Assembly: GCA_963666415.2 (NCBI GenBank)
Contig: CAXXPD010000003.1
Location: forward strand, 1,550,001-1,614,000
Source of the DNA: Bin87 sp963666415
GTDB taxonomy: Bacteria; Chloroflexota; Dehalococcoidia; Lucifugimonadales; UBA3495
DNA: 64,000 bases
Direction: 5' to 3'
Shown: piece by piece, positions 43,227 to 52,981 of the stretch
Position numbering within the stretch: position 1 is the stretch's first letter
How the letters are laid out: each line of letters begins with the position of its first letter
The notes under the pieces: model-generated
What the model saw: only the letters and a program-made list of their open reading frames with translations
Database searches by the model: none
Told to the model about the DNA's origin: nothing
Position numbers and translations under genes: made by a program

Positions 43227-44873
43227 CTAAAACGCGCGTTTGTGGGAGTAGTCAATCTCTTCGTTGGTGATGAATTCCAGCAACACCGCGTTGCCTTCCT
43301 CGTTCTGCTGACGGGCACGCTGGAATGCCGGGATGATGTCGCCGGGGTTGGTGATGCGCTCGGCGTAACCACCCATGGCGCGGCCCATGTCGGCGTAGTT
43401 ACCGCCCAGGTCTCGGGACTGGTAGAGGTCGTGCGAACGCTGCATGGCTCCGGTCTCCACCGCCATCGTGGAGTTGTTGAGCACCACGGTCGTGATGGGA
43501 GCGTTGCTGCGGACGGCAGTCTCGAAATCGAGACCAACCATGCCGAAGGCGGCGTCGCCCATGAAGTTGACGCACATCTTATCAGGGTCGGCGAGTTTGG
43601 CGCCGATAACCAGACCCAGGCCAGTACCCAAGCCGTGGGATTTGCCCCATCCGAGGTAGGTGCGGGGGCCGCCGGAACGGTAGAAGGGAGTGATCTGATC
43701 GCGGGGACTGCCGGAGTCGTGGGTGATGATGGCTTCGTCCGAAGGCACCGCGCGCTGGAAGTCGGTGATAACGCGATAGGGGTTGACCAGCGGGCCGTTG
43801 TCAGTGGTCTTGTGCTGCCACTCGGCGAGCCACGCGTTACGGGTAGACTCGATCTCGCCGGTAATCTCGGCGTTGTTGCGCCGACTGTCGCCGACGATTT
43901 CGCGGCATGCCTCGATCATCTGGCGCAACGCCAATCTGGCATCACCGATCACGGGGAACTGGATATCGTAGTCCTTGTTCAGGTCGCGCGGATCGTTGGT
44001 GTTCTGAATCAGCGTACGGCCGGTCGGGAGGTTCATGGACATACCGTGTTTGGTGAAGCTGCAACCAACGCCGAAGATTACATCGGCACGGCGCACGAAT
44101 TGATACACGGTGCCCGACATGACGCCGGAGCCGCTACCCAGCGCCAGCGGATGGTGTTCGGGGAAGCCACTCTTGCCCAGCAGCGTAGTCATCACCGGTA
44201 TCGACAGTAACTCGGCCAGTTCGACGAGGTCGTCGGTGGCCTCGGCGTACATTACGCCCTGACCCGCATGAATCACCGGATGCGCCGCAGAGCACAGGGC
44301 GCGGGCGGCGGCTTCGACATCGCGAGGGTCAGCCTGGGACGCGGCCGGACGGACGTTGCCGCCCCAGTAGAAAGCCTCTTCCGACACTTCTTCGAGGGCC
44401 ACATCGGCGGGGATTTCGACCATCGACGGGCCGGGGCGACCGGTGTACAGGGCGTTGATGGCGCGCCGCATGATCTGGCTGGTGTTCTGGGCCAGGTTCA
44501 TGCGCTCCAGGTGCTTGGTTACGTGAGCGAAGCTCTCGATGGAATCAAACATGGGGAAAACGCCCTGGCGATCGCGCGGGTGTCCCAAAGGCAGGAGTAG
44601 GATTGGGACTGAGTCGGAAAAGGCAGTGGCGACACCGGAGAAGGCGTTTTCGGCGCCGGGGCCGTATTGCATGGCGAATACGCCCGGGGGCCGGCCGTTG
44701 GTAACCCGGCTGTAACCGTCGGCGATGCCGACGCCAACGCGCTCCTGACGGCAGATGATGGGACGGATGCCGGCGGCGGCGCAGGCCTCGATGACTGGCG
44801 TCGTGGGGAAGCAGGGCAGGTATTTGACACCCTCCCGCTTCAAAATTTCGGCGATTGCATCAATAGTTTGCAC
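43227..44873 (-). CDS. Thiamine-pyrophosphate-dependent enzyme (acetolactate synthase/decarboxylase superfamily)
   Basis: A 548-residue ThDP enzyme with the three-domain layout: N-domain with catalytic Glu in ICRQERVGVGIADGYSRV (about 40-57), middle domain, and C-domain. The cofactor motif in the C-domain begins GDAAFGMVGLDFETAV and ends in LNN (ThDP/Mg binding). It does not show the specific features of oxalyl-CoA decarboxylase that I would expect, so the substrate is open; 2-oxo acid decarboxylation or carboligation is likely. The start is GTG at 44873 with GAGGT ahead. It is divergent from two CaiB-type CoA-transferase genes. Confidence 0.85.
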   Translation of the reverse strand: MQTIDAIAEILKREGVKYLPCFPTTPVIEACAAAGIRPIICRQERVGVGIADGYSRVTNGRPPGVFAMQYGPGAENAFSGVATAFSDSVPILLLPLGHPRDRQGVFPMFDSIESFAHVTKHLERMNLAQNTSQIMRRAINALYTGRPGPSMVEIPADVALEEVSEEAFYWGGNVRPAASQADPRDVEAAARALCSAAHPVIHAGQGVMYAEATDDLVELAELLSIPVMTTLLGKSGFPEHHPLALGSGSGVMSGTVYQFVRRADVIFGVGCSFTKHGMSMNLPTGRTLIQNTNDPRDLNKDYDIQFPVIGDARLALRQMIEACREIVGDSRRNNAEITGEIESTRNAWLAEWQHKTTDNGPLVNPYRVITDFQRAVPSDEAIITHDSGSPRDQITPFYRSGGPRTYLGWGKSHGLGTGLGLVIGAKLADPDKMCVNFMGDAAFGMVGLDFETAVRSNAPITTVVLNNSTMAVETGAMQRSHDLYQSRDLGGNYADMGRAMGGYAERITNPGDIIPAFQRARQQNEEGNAVLLEFITNEEIDYSHKRAF

Positions 44874-45275
44874 GGGATTACCTCACTGTCGATTGTGGGT
44901 TCGGCGTGTTTGCGAAGCGCAAAAACGGCGTAATGGGGCAAGTATATCACCGAGTCAGGCGGGTGCGTTTCGCCACCGGGATTGCCCTGTCGCTGCGCTC
45001 CTCGCAATGACGATGGGGCCGGGTTGGATTGGAAGCCCGTGAGGGAGTGCGGGTGGAAGTTCGAACCTCTCCCATACGGGTAGAAGGGAGCCTGATGCCG
45101 GGGTAGTTGGGACCCTTTGCGGCTGACCTACGCGGTGCACAGACGGGATAGCGACGCTGCTTTGCTTCCCGGAATGACGGAGGGCTTGACTGGCTGAAGA
45201 AACGGGGCTGATTGTTTCGGTGCGAGAAACTGCGTAGAATGGCGGTCGCAGTTCGACAGTATTTGGGGCGTTGGT
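44874..45275. other. 402-base intergenic region with repeat-like segments and a candidate promoter
   Basis: No coding sequence is supported. GGGATTGCCCTGTCGCTGCG and CTCGCAATGACGAT near 44980-45013 resemble dispersed intergenic repeats. A CTCCC/GGGAG inverted repeat lies near 45068-45091. TTGTTT at 45212-45217 and TAGAAT at 45235-45240 with 17-base spacing could be the promoter of the CaiB genes. Confidence 0.4.
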
Positions 45276-46472
45276 TTGGAATCTGGAGCACTACAGGGCG
45301 TCAAGGTCGTTGACCTGACACATCACATTGCCGGGCCTTACGCTACCAAGCTCCTGGCTGATTTTGGGGCCGATGTGTTAAAGATCGAGCGGCCGGGAGG
45401 GGACCCGGCGCGGCGATTGCCACCGTTCTATCATGACGAGCCGCACCACGAAAAAAGCCTGCCGTTTCTGTACCTGAATACCAACAAACGTAGCGTTACG
45501 CTCAACCTCAAATCCGATACGGGTCGGGGGATTCTGCTGGATTTGCTGGCAGACGCTGATGTGGTGGTCGAGAATTTCGCGCCACGGGTCCTGCCGTCGC
45601 TGGGGCTGGACTACGATACCTTGCGGGAGCGCAACGACCGGCTGGTGCTGGCCTCGGTATCCAACTTTGGACAGACCGGGCCATGGCGCGATTTCCGGGC
45701 CACCGAGATCGTGGAGTACGCTTTAGGCGGGTTGATGTACATATTCGGTGGCTACGACCGGGAACCGTTGACCCACGCACTGCATCAAGCGCAGTTCAAG
45801 GCCGGCACCAATCTGGCATCCGCAACGCTGATGGCCCTGTACCACCAGCGGCTCACCGGCGAGGGCCAGCGGGTGGATGTATCCATTCAGGAGAGCCTGG
45901 CATCGGCGTTGCGCGACGTTACGAATAACTACACCTACTCCGGCGCTGTGCGACGCCGACAACCCAACCACACCGGAGACTTGACGCGCTTGCGGGCCGT
46001 GTCCGATGGGTATGTCCTGCCCAACCCGGGGCTGGGGGCGTCGGTGAACTGGCAAGTAATGGTGGATTTTCTGGGAGCGCCGGCGTTGGACGACCCGCGA
46101 TTTGACAATCCCTCGGCACGCCTGGAAAACGCGGAGGCGTTGGGCGACATCCTGGATCAGATTTTCGCCACCAAGCAGAAGCAGGAGATTTTCTACGCCG
46201 CCCACGAAAAGCGCTTCATCTACGGCGTGATCGATTCGCCGGCTGAAACCGTTGACAACCCACAGATTCGAGCGCGTGGGTACTACGTGCCGCTGCAACA
46301 TCCCGAACTCGGCGAGATTACGTTTCCGGGTGCGCCCTTCCTGCTCAGCGACTCACCGTGGCAGGTTGAGTCTGCGGCGCCGTTGTTGGGCGAACACACC
46401 GCTGACGTTCTGGCCGGGTTGGGTTATGACGCGCCCGGGTTGGCGTATCTGCGTGCGTCGGAGGTAATCTGA
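45276..46472 (+). CDS. CaiB/BaiF (family III) CoA-transferase, first of pair
   Basis: Moves CoA between acyl-CoA and a free acid; 398 residues. N-terminal VKVVDLTHHIAGPYATKLLADFGADVLKIE is the family Rossmann start (residues about 9-38). Then come NKRSVTLNLKS, VVVENFAPRVL and GQRVDVSIQESLA near the middle. The active-site Asp is not assigned with certainty. The start is TTG at 45276 because no ATG or GTG precedes the conserved N-terminus. It ends one base before the next CaiB gene, so the two are coupled and may form a heteromer as in BbsEF. Confidence 0.88.
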   Translation: MESGALQGVKVVDLTHHIAGPYATKLLADFGADVLKIERPGGDPARRLPPFYHDEPHHEKSLPFLYLNTNKRSVTLNLKSDTGRGILLDLLADADVVVENFAPRVLPSLGLDYDTLRERNDRLVLASVSNFGQTGPWRDFRATEIVEYALGGLMYIFGGYDREPLTHALHQAQFKAGTNLASATLMALYHQRLTGEGQRVDVSIQESLASALRDVTNNYTYSGAVRRRQPNHTGDLTRLRAVSDGYVLPNPGLGASVNWQVMVDFLGAPALDDPRFDNPSARLENAEALGDILDQIFATKQKQEIFYAAHEKRFIYGVIDSPAETVDNPQIRARGYYVPLQHPELGEITFPGAPFLLSDSPWQVESAAPLLGEHTADVLAGLGYDAPGLAYLRASEVI

Positions 46473-46473
46473 T

Positions 46474-47823
46474 ATGGCGGGGCCATTGCAGGAGGTACGC
46501 ATCGTTGAGATGGGCCAGCTAATCGCCATTCCATCGGCGATGAAGTGGCTGGGTGATATGGGCGCCCAGGTGATTCGCCTGGAATCGGTACAGCGGCTGG
46601 AAAGTTACCGCACTGACTCACTGTATCTGAATGACGTCGACGGCGATTTTTGGAACCGGGGCGCGAATTTCTACGAACAAAACCGCAACAAACTTGGATT
46701 GACCCTGGACCTGAGCCGCGATGAAGGCCGGTCCGTGCTGCGCGACCTCATCGCCATATCCGATGTGTTCGCCGAGAACTTCACGCCCCGGGTGGTGCGC
46801 AATTTCGGCTTGGAATACGCCGACCTGCGCAAGATCCGTCCCGACATCATCATGGTGTCGTCAACGGGCTACGGGTTCGATGGCCCTTGGGCCAACTTCG
46901 GGGCGACCGGCCCGGCCACGGAAGGCGCGGCGGGTTTGGCTTACATGACGGGTTACAAGGACGGCGGGCCAGTAATGTCGGAGATCCCCTACACCGACTA
47001 CACCGCCGGCGAACATACGGTCGCCGCGGTGATGCTGGCGCTGATGCACCGGCTCAACACGGGACGGGGACAGTTCATCGACATTTCACAAACCCAGACT
47101 TGCAGCGCCACGATCCCAGAGGCATTGCTGGACTGGACGGTGAACGGGCGGGTGCAACCCCGGGCCGGCAACGAAGACCCGGCGATGTCGCCCCACGGAT
47201 GCTATCCCTGTGCCGGGGACGATCGCTGGATCGCCATTGCCATCGACAACGATGCGGCGTGGCAGGCGTTGTGTCGTGTGATGCGTCGAGCGGATTGGGC
47301 AGCGGATGGTCGGTACGCCGATGTGTTGAGTCGCATCACTCACCGCGCAGAATTGGACAGGATGCTAGCCTTTGAAACGCGGCAGCACAACAACCACGCG
47401 TTGATGGCGCAGTTGCAGGCGGAGGGCGTCGCCGCCGGCGCGGTGATGGATAGCAAGGACCTACTGTTCAACGAACACCTGGAGGTTCGCGAATTCTACG
47501 AAGTTATTGAGCACCACCCGGACACGGGGATGCCTCCACTGCCTTACCCCGGGCGTCCTTGGAAGCTGTCGGGCACTCCGGCAATCGATCCGAAAGCGGC
47601 TCCCATCATGGGTGAACACAATCAGACACTGCTGGGTGAGCTGCTGGGCAAGACCGACGCGCAGGTTGCGGAGCTGGCAGCGACCGACATCATTGGGTTT
47701 GCGCCGCTGACGCCGCGTGGCGTGCGGCGGCCGTCGCTGGACGAGCAGGTGCGGCAGGGCCGAATGCAGCGGTACGAGACCGATTACGCCGAGCAGATCC
47801 GGCGTCGATTCGGGATAGAGTAG
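46474..47823 (+). CDS. CaiB/BaiF (family III) CoA-transferase, second of pair
   Basis: A 449-residue paralogue of the preceding gene. It has VRIVEMGQLIAIPSAMKWLGDMGAQVIRLES at the N-terminus (residues about 7-37), NRNKLGLTLDLSRDEG, FAENFTPRVVRNFGL, GYGFDGPW and RGQFIDISQTQT. It is longer than its partner by a C-terminal tail of about 40 basic/acidic residues. The ATG at 46474 follows the previous stop by one base. Substrate unknown; neighbouring TPP enzyme and acyl-CoA genes point to organic-acid breakdown. Confidence 0.88.
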   Translation: MAGPLQEVRIVEMGQLIAIPSAMKWLGDMGAQVIRLESVQRLESYRTDSLYLNDVDGDFWNRGANFYEQNRNKLGLTLDLSRDEGRSVLRDLIAISDVFAENFTPRVVRNFGLEYADLRKIRPDIIMVSSTGYGFDGPWANFGATGPATEGAAGLAYMTGYKDGGPVMSEIPYTDYTAGEHTVAAVMLALMHRLNTGRGQFIDISQTQTCSATIPEALLDWTVNGRVQPRAGNEDPAMSPHGCYPCAGDDRWIAIAIDNDAAWQALCRVMRRADWAADGRYADVLSRITHRAELDRMLAFETRQHNNHALMAQLQAEGVAAGAVMDSKDLLFNEHLEVREFYEVIEHHPDTGMPPLPYPGRPWKLSGTPAIDPKAAPIMGEHNQTLLGELLGKTDAQVAELAATDIIGFAPLTPRGVRRPSLDEQVRQGRMQRYETDYAEQIRRRFGIE

Positions 47824-47836
47824 GGCCGGGGGGTTA

Positions 47837-47872
47837 CCCTCACCCCAACCCTCTCCCATAAAGGGAGAGAGA
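47837..47872. repeat. Dispersed palindromic repeat, copy 1
   Basis: CCCTCACCCCAACC followed by inverted repeat CTCTCCC (47851-47857) and GGGAGAG (47863-47869). Close relatives lie at 59728-59764 and 62484-62521, all just after gene ends. It could form a hairpin in RNA and may act as a terminator between the convergent CaiB and leuD genes. Confidence 0.7.
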
Positions 47873-47918
47873 GTCCGGTTTGGCCTCACAGGACCGCTTC
47901 GTTGGAGCCACGGTAGCC

Positions 47919-48512
47919 TTACGACGACTGACGGGATTCGAACGCGGAGATAGCGTCTTCGTGCTGGAGGGTCAGGCCAATGTCGTCGAGGCCGTTGAGC
48001 AGGCAATAGCGGCGGAACTCGTCCACCTGGAAGTCCACGACAATGTCTTCGTCGTTGTCCCGGACCTGTTGCGCTTCGAGATCGACCGTCAGTTCCAGGC
48101 CGGGGTTGTTTTTGGACTTGTCGATAATCTGCCGCACCTCTGGTTCAGGCAGGATCAGCGGCAAGACGCCGTTTTTGAAGCAGTTGTTGTAAAAGATGTC
48201 GGCAAAGCTGGGGGCGATGACGCACCGGATGCCGAAATCCTCGAGGGCCCAGGGAGCGTGCTCACGCGATGAGCCACAGCCGAAGTTGGGGCCGGACACC
48301 AGGATTTTCGAATTGCGGAAAGGACCCTGATTCAGGATGAAATCCGGGTTTTCCGAACCGTCTTCCAGGTAGCGATACCGGTCGAACAGGTGCGGGCCGA
48401 AACCGACGCGCTCGATGCTCTTGAGATAGACGGCGGGGATAATCATATCGGTGTCCACATTGACCTGGTCGAGGTGGGCAACAACGCCGCTCAGGCTGAC
48501 AAATGATTCCAT
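47919..48512 (-). CDS. leuD: 3-isopropylmalate dehydratase small subunit
   Basis: Swivelling-domain subunit of isopropylmalate isomerase in leucine synthesis, 197 residues. It has VNVDTDMIIPAVYLK near the N-terminus, the substrate-binding NFGCGSSREHAPWAL, and APSFADIFYNNCFKNGVLP (residues about 120-138). AGAGGT ahead of the ATG supports the start. It lies downstream of leuC, separated by an unusual 223-base spacer. Confidence 0.96.
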   Translation of the reverse strand: MESFVSLSGVVAHLDQVNVDTDMIIPAVYLKSIERVGFGPHLFDRYRYLEDGSENPDFILNQGPFRNSKILVSGPNFGCGSSREHAPWALEDFGIRCVIAPSFADIFYNNCFKNGVLPLILPEPEVRQIIDKSKNNPGLELTVDLEAQQVRDNDEDIVVDFQVDEFRRYCLLNGLDDIGLTLQHEDAISAFESRQSS

Positions 48513-48735
48513 TTTGCTTTTACCTCTGGATTTTGGACTGCGCGGTAAAGGAGGTGGGAAGGGGTAGAATGTAGTAAATAATCAGTGTGTGGGAGCTACC
48601 GGCTCGACCGGTGAGTATGAGAGGACGACCACTTCGCTGGTGGATTGGGCGGCATCTTCAAGGGTCTTTGCAAATCCGGGTTGCCACCGCGTTTCATCGG
48701 GTTCAGACGTAATCTGAAGACACTGCAGGCGAACC
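48513..48735. other. Spacer between leuC and leuD
   Basis: 223 bases between two genes that normally abut. On the minus strand, one frame stays open from inside leuC to a TGA near 48595 with a plausible composition (SEPDETRWQPGFAKTLEDAA), but it has no ATG, GTG or TTG start. No hairpin with a T-tract was found. Confidence 0.4.
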
Positions 48736-50139
48736 CTAGAACTCCCTAACGTCCACGAAGTGACCGGCTATGGCGGCGGCGGCGGCCATTTCGGGGCTGA
48801 CGAGGTGGGTGCGTCCACCCTTGCCCTGGCGGCCTTCAAAGTTGCGATTCGACGTGGAGGCGCAGCGCTGGCCGGGCTCCAGAATGTCCGGGTTCATGCC
48901 GAGGCACATGGAGCACCCGGCCACACGCCAGTCGAACCCGGCGTCGATGAACACCTGATCAAGTCCCTCCGCTTCTGCCTGCATCTTGACGCGGGCGGAG
49001 CCGGGCACGACCATGGCGTAAACGTCGGAACTGACCTGGCGGCCCTTGATGACGCTGGCGGCGGCGCGCAAGTCGTCGATGCGGGCATTGGTGCAGGCTC
49101 CCAGGAACACGCGGTCGATTTTGATGTCCTGGATGGCCTGGTTGGCTTCCAGACCCATGTATTCCAGGGCGCGTTCGGCAGCTTCCTGTTCGGCAGTCGA
49201 GCCGAAAGACGCCGGGTCGGGCACGCGGTCGGTGACCGGCACCACCATGTCGGGCTTGGTCCCCCAGGTCACGAAAGGCGACAATTCAACTGCCGGGATG
49301 ATGACCGTTTTGTCGTAGGTGGCGCCCGGGTCGGTGGCGAGGCCGCGCCATTCTTCGATCTTCGCTTCCAGTTCGGCGCCCTTGGGAGCATAGGGACGCG
49401 TGCGGACGTACTCAAATGTGGTGTCATCGGGAGCAATCATGCCGGCGCGGGCGCCGGCCTCGATGCTCATATTGCACACCGTCATGCGTCCGTCCATCGA
49501 CAAGCCACGGATGGCTTCGCCGGTGTACTCGATCACGTGGCCGGTGCCGCCGTTGACGCCGATACGCCCGATGATACCGAGTATGACGTCTTTGGCGGAC
49601 ACCCCGCTGGGCAGCGGGCCATCAATGCGGATTTCCATAGTCTGCGGTTTGGTCTGGCGGAGCGTTTGGGTGGCCAGCACGTGTTCGACTTCCGACGTGC
49701 CGATGCCGACCGCAAAACAGCCCAGCGCACCGTGAGTGGAGGTATGGCTGTCTCCGCATACCACCGTCTTGCCGGGAAGGGTGTAGCCCAGGTCAGGGCC
49801 GATCACGTGGACGATGCCCTGATTCTCACTGAAGCGGTCGTAATAGTAGGGTAAGCCAAACTCGGCGGCGTTGCGATCCAGGGCATCCAGCTGCGCTTTG
49901 GAAATCTGGTCTTCGATGGGGCGGGTCAGCTCCCAGGTCGGGGTGTTGTGGTCGGCGGTGGCGACGGTGAGGTCGGGGCGGCGCACCGGACGCCCGGCCA
50001 GCCGCAAGCCATCGAATGCCTGCGGGGAGGTAACTTCGTGCACCAGGTGAAGGTCAACGTAGATCAGAGAAGGCTGCCCGGATTCCTCGTGAACCACGTG
50101 GGCATCCCAAATTTTTTCGAACATTATCCTGGTGGCCAT
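48736..50139 (-). CDS. leuC: 3-isopropylmalate dehydratase large subunit
   Basis: Fe-S subunit of isopropylmalate isomerase, 467 residues. It has CGDSHTSTHGALGCFAVGIG (about 132-151) with the first cluster Cys, LGACTNARIDDLRAA with the second, and AGCSMCLGMNPD with the third. The two later cysteines occur in the standard CxxC spacing. GGAGGAG ahead of the ATG sets the start, and a TATAAT hexamer lies about 43 bases upstream (minus strand). It is first in leuC-leuD. Confidence 0.96.
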   Translation of the reverse strand: MATRIMFEKIWDAHVVHEESGQPSLIYVDLHLVHEVTSPQAFDGLRLAGRPVRRPDLTVATADHNTPTWELTRPIEDQISKAQLDALDRNAAEFGLPYYYDRFSENQGIVHVIGPDLGYTLPGKTVVCGDSHTSTHGALGCFAVGIGTSEVEHVLATQTLRQTKPQTMEIRIDGPLPSGVSAKDVILGIIGRIGVNGGTGHVIEYTGEAIRGLSMDGRMTVCNMSIEAGARAGMIAPDDTTFEYVRTRPYAPKGAELEAKIEEWRGLATDPGATYDKTVIIPAVELSPFVTWGTKPDMVVPVTDRVPDPASFGSTAEQEAAERALEYMGLEANQAIQDIKIDRVFLGACTNARIDDLRAAASVIKGRQVSSDVYAMVVPGSARVKMQAEAEGLDQVFIDAGFDWRVAGCSMCLGMNPDILEPGQRCASTSNRNFEGRQGKGGRTHLVSPEMAAAAAIAGHFVDVREF

Positions 50140-50181
50140 GACGCTCCTCCAACGATTTTTACTGGTTCTGAAACCTTGGAT

Positions 50182-50187
50182 ATTATA
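50182..50187 (-). promoter_or_regulatory. Candidate -10 element of leuC
   Basis: Perfect TATAAT on the minus strand, about 43 bases ahead of the leuC ATG. No good -35 hexamer is seen at the usual distance. Confidence 0.35.
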
Positions 50188-50368
50188 GCACTGGAAGCGT
50201 GTGGCTCTCTCGCCGGGCGAACTGGGGTTATTTACACGGAAGAACTGGATGAGCAGGATTTGGGCGCTCGGGTAATTGCCGTCGCATGGGCCCGAGGCAG
50301 GTGAGATTTGGGGCTGTGATACACTTTCGACAACATTGCTTTGCCCAGTCTTTTGCGGAGGAAAACCG

Positions 50369-52981
50369 ATGCCGTCAAGCGAAAACGTGACCCTGCCCGA
50401 AAACGTCCGACCCGTCCATTATGACCTCACGCTGACGCCGAATTTTGACGATTTTACTTTTGCCGGTGTGGTAGACATTACGGTCCGAATGGAGCCAGGT
50501 ACCACTGAAATCGTCCTGAACTGCGATGAAATCGACATCAACACCGCCACCATCGGCTGGGCAGACGTGGACGGTTCCCACGAGCTGGCGGCGACCGGTA
50601 TCACCTACAACAAAGACGCCGAGCAGGCGACCATCAGTATTGGGGGCGCACCGGCCAATGGCCTGGTGGGCAATACTCACCTGCGCATGACGTATACCGG
50701 CGAGCTGAACGACAAACTGCGGGGGTTCTATCGCAGTCAGTACACCAATCCGGAGGGTGAAACGGCGTACCTGGCCACCACGCAGTTTGAGGCTACTGAC
50801 GCGCGCCGCGCATTGCCGTGCTGGGATGAACCCGCAGTCAAGGCTACCTTCAAGGTTACGCTGAACATCCCCGCTGAGATGGAGGCGGTCTCCAACACGC
50901 CCATTATTGAGGATAAAGCTGGGCCAACGGAGGGAACCCGGACAGTGGTTTTCGACCAAACGCCGGTTATGTCAACCTACCTGCTTGCCTTCGTTATTGG
51001 AGATCTGAGCCACGTGGAGAAGGAGGCCGCCGACGGCACCGTGGTGGCCGTGTGGACGACGCGTGGAAAGGAACGCCAGGGGGATTTTGCGCTGGATACT
51101 TCGGTCAAGCTGCTGTCGTTTTTCAACGACTATTTCGGTATCCGCTACCCACTGCCCAAGCTTGACCACCTGGCCATTCCAGACTTTGCCGCCGGCGCCA
51201 TGGAAAACTGGGGCTGCGTTACCTATCGGGAAACCGCGCTGCTGGTGGACGCCGACAACTCATCGGCGGGCACACGGCAGAGAGTGGCCGAGGTGGTTGC
51301 CCACGAGATGGCTCACATGTGGTTTGGCGACCTGGTGACGATGCAGTGGTGGGACGACCTGTGGCTCAACGAGAGTTTTGCCACTTGGGTTGGCACCAAG
51401 GCAGTGGATTGGCTGTTCCCCGAGTGGTCCATGTGGACGCAGTTCGTCAACATGGACACCAACCGCGCCTTCAGCCTGGATGGCCTGAAAAACTCCCACC
51501 CCATCGAGCAGGAGGTGGCCAACCCGGCGGAGGTAAGTCAGTTGTTCGATGCGATCAGTTACAGCAAGGGCGGTTCGGTGTTGAGGATGCTGGAACACTT
51601 TTTGTCAGCCAACACTTTCCGCGTCGGACTGAACATCTATCTGAACCGGCATTCCTACCAGAACGCCCGCACCGTTGACCTGTGGACGGCGCTGGAAGAA
51701 GCATCGGGGGAGCCGGTAACTTCAATGATGGGGAGTTGGACGGGCCAGATGGGTTTTCCGGTGCTGGATGTGGCCGCCACCCCAACGAATGGCGGACTTT
51801 CGCTGGAAATCAAGCAGGAGCGGTTCGTGTACGATTCGGTGCTGGACGACGGGGGAGCCGACGATGAAGAGCAGGTTTGGCCCGTACCGGTAACGGTTGC
51901 CGCGGCTGGCGCTGGCGTAACGGCTACGCTGATCAGCGCCGCCACCGGTACGATCCAGGTTGCCGCGCCGCAGGAACCCGACTGGTTCAAGGTTAACCCG
52001 GACCAGACCGGGTTCTACCGGGTCAATTACACGGATGCGGACTGGGATCGACTGGCGCCCGCAATTGCATCGCAGACGCTGCCGGCCACGGACCGACTCG
52101 GCATCCAGAACGACGCCTACGCCCTGTCGCGGGCCGGCCTGCTGCCGGTGACGCGGTTCCTGACGCTGGCGGAAGTCTACCAGCAGGAATCGGACGCGTC
52201 GGTGTGGAGCGACCTGGCCACCAACTTACGGGAGATTGAAAGCCTCATATCGGACGAACCGTACCTGGAATCCTACCGCGCCTTTGGCCGCCAGTTGTTC
52301 GGTCCGGCGGCCCGCCGTTCGGGATGGGAAGCCAGGCCCAGCGAGGGCCACCTCGACTCCCTGTTGCGATCCACGGTGCTGAGCCAGGCTGGTGTGTACG
52401 GAGATGAGGAGGTAATCGCGCAGGCTCAGGAGCGGTTCACCGCATACCAGTCGGATCCCGGCAACGTGAGACCCGACCTGCGCGGGGTGGTGTTCAGCCT
52501 GGTGGCGCAGTCAGGAGACCGTGCCCTCTACGACCGTATTTGGGAATTGGAACGGGCCGCCGAGTTGCACGAGGAGAAACTCCGGCTGATGATGTCTTTG
52601 GCACGCTTCCAGCAGGAGGAACTGCTACGCGAAACGCTGGACCGGTCGTTGACCGACGACGTGCGCCTGCAGGACACAATCTTCGTCGTTTCGGCGGTTG
52701 CCGCCAACCACAAGGGGCGCAACCTGGCCTGGGAATTCCTCAAGGAGCAGTGGGACGAGTTCGACCGTCGCTACGGCGGCGGGGGCTTCGGGCTGATGCG
52801 CCTGGTGGCCATTACCAATGCCTTCAGCAGCGATGCGATGCGCGACGATGTAGCGGCGTTTTTCGAGGTTCATCCCACGCCGGCCGCCGAGCGCACGATC
52901 CGACAGGCACTGGAGCGTATCCAGCTCAATACGGCGTGGCTGGGGCGAAACCGCGCAGAACTGGCGGCGCGTTTCGGTTAG
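50369..52981 (+). CDS. pepN: M1-family aminopeptidase (PepN-like)
   Basis: Zinc metallo-aminopeptidase that removes N-terminal residues from peptides; 870 residues. The N-terminal beta domain (about 1-200) leads to GAMENWG, which recognises the free amino end. The zinc site VAHEMAHMWFG with downstream Glu in WLNESFATW follows. The C-terminal half is an ERAP1_C-like helical domain, as in the ERAP/tricorn-interacting type. GGAGG ahead selects ATG 50369 over the upstream 50276. No signal peptide, so cytoplasmic. Confidence 0.95.
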   Translation: MPSSENVTLPENVRPVHYDLTLTPNFDDFTFAGVVDITVRMEPGTTEIVLNCDEIDINTATIGWADVDGSHELAATGITYNKDAEQATISIGGAPANGLVGNTHLRMTYTGELNDKLRGFYRSQYTNPEGETAYLATTQFEATDARRALPCWDEPAVKATFKVTLNIPAEMEAVSNTPIIEDKAGPTEGTRTVVFDQTPVMSTYLLAFVIGDLSHVEKEAADGTVVAVWTTRGKERQGDFALDTSVKLLSFFNDYFGIRYPLPKLDHLAIPDFAAGAMENWGCVTYRETALLVDADNSSAGTRQRVAEVVAHEMAHMWFGDLVTMQWWDDLWLNESFATWVGTKAVDWLFPEWSMWTQFVNMDTNRAFSLDGLKNSHPIEQEVANPAEVSQLFDAISYSKGGSVLRMLEHFLSANTFRVGLNIYLNRHSYQNARTVDLWTALEEASGEPVTSMMGSWTGQMGFPVLDVAATPTNGGLSLEIKQERFVYDSVLDDGGADDEEQVWPVPVTVAAAGAGVTATLISAATGTIQVAAPQEPDWFKVNPDQTGFYRVNYTDADWDRLAPAIASQTLPATDRLGIQNDAYALSRAGLLPVTRFLTLAEVYQQESDASVWSDLATNLREIESLISDEPYLESYRAFGRQLFGPAARRSGWEARPSEGHLDSLLRSTVLSQAGVYGDEEVIAQAQERFTAYQSDPGNVRPDLRGVVFSLVAQSGDRALYDRIWELERAAELHEEKLRLMMSLARFQQEELLRETLDRSLTDDVRLQDTIFVVSAVAANHKGRNLAWEFLKEQWDEFDRRYGGGGFGLMRLVAITNAFSSDAMRDDVAAFFEVHPTPAAERTIRQALERIQLNTAWLGRNRAELAARFG

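Noticed and set aside
45040..45075. GTTCGAACC stretch reminiscent of a tRNA T-arm
   Set aside because: No acceptor stem, D-arm or anticodon arm can be drawn around it.
48678..48691. T-box-like GGGTTGCCACCGCG sequence in the leuC-leuD spacer
   Set aside because: It lies on the plus strand while both leu genes are on the minus strand. No specifier stem or terminator was found.
48760..49854. 364-codon plus-strand open frame opposite leuC
   Set aside because: Antisense shadow of leuC with no motifs of its own.
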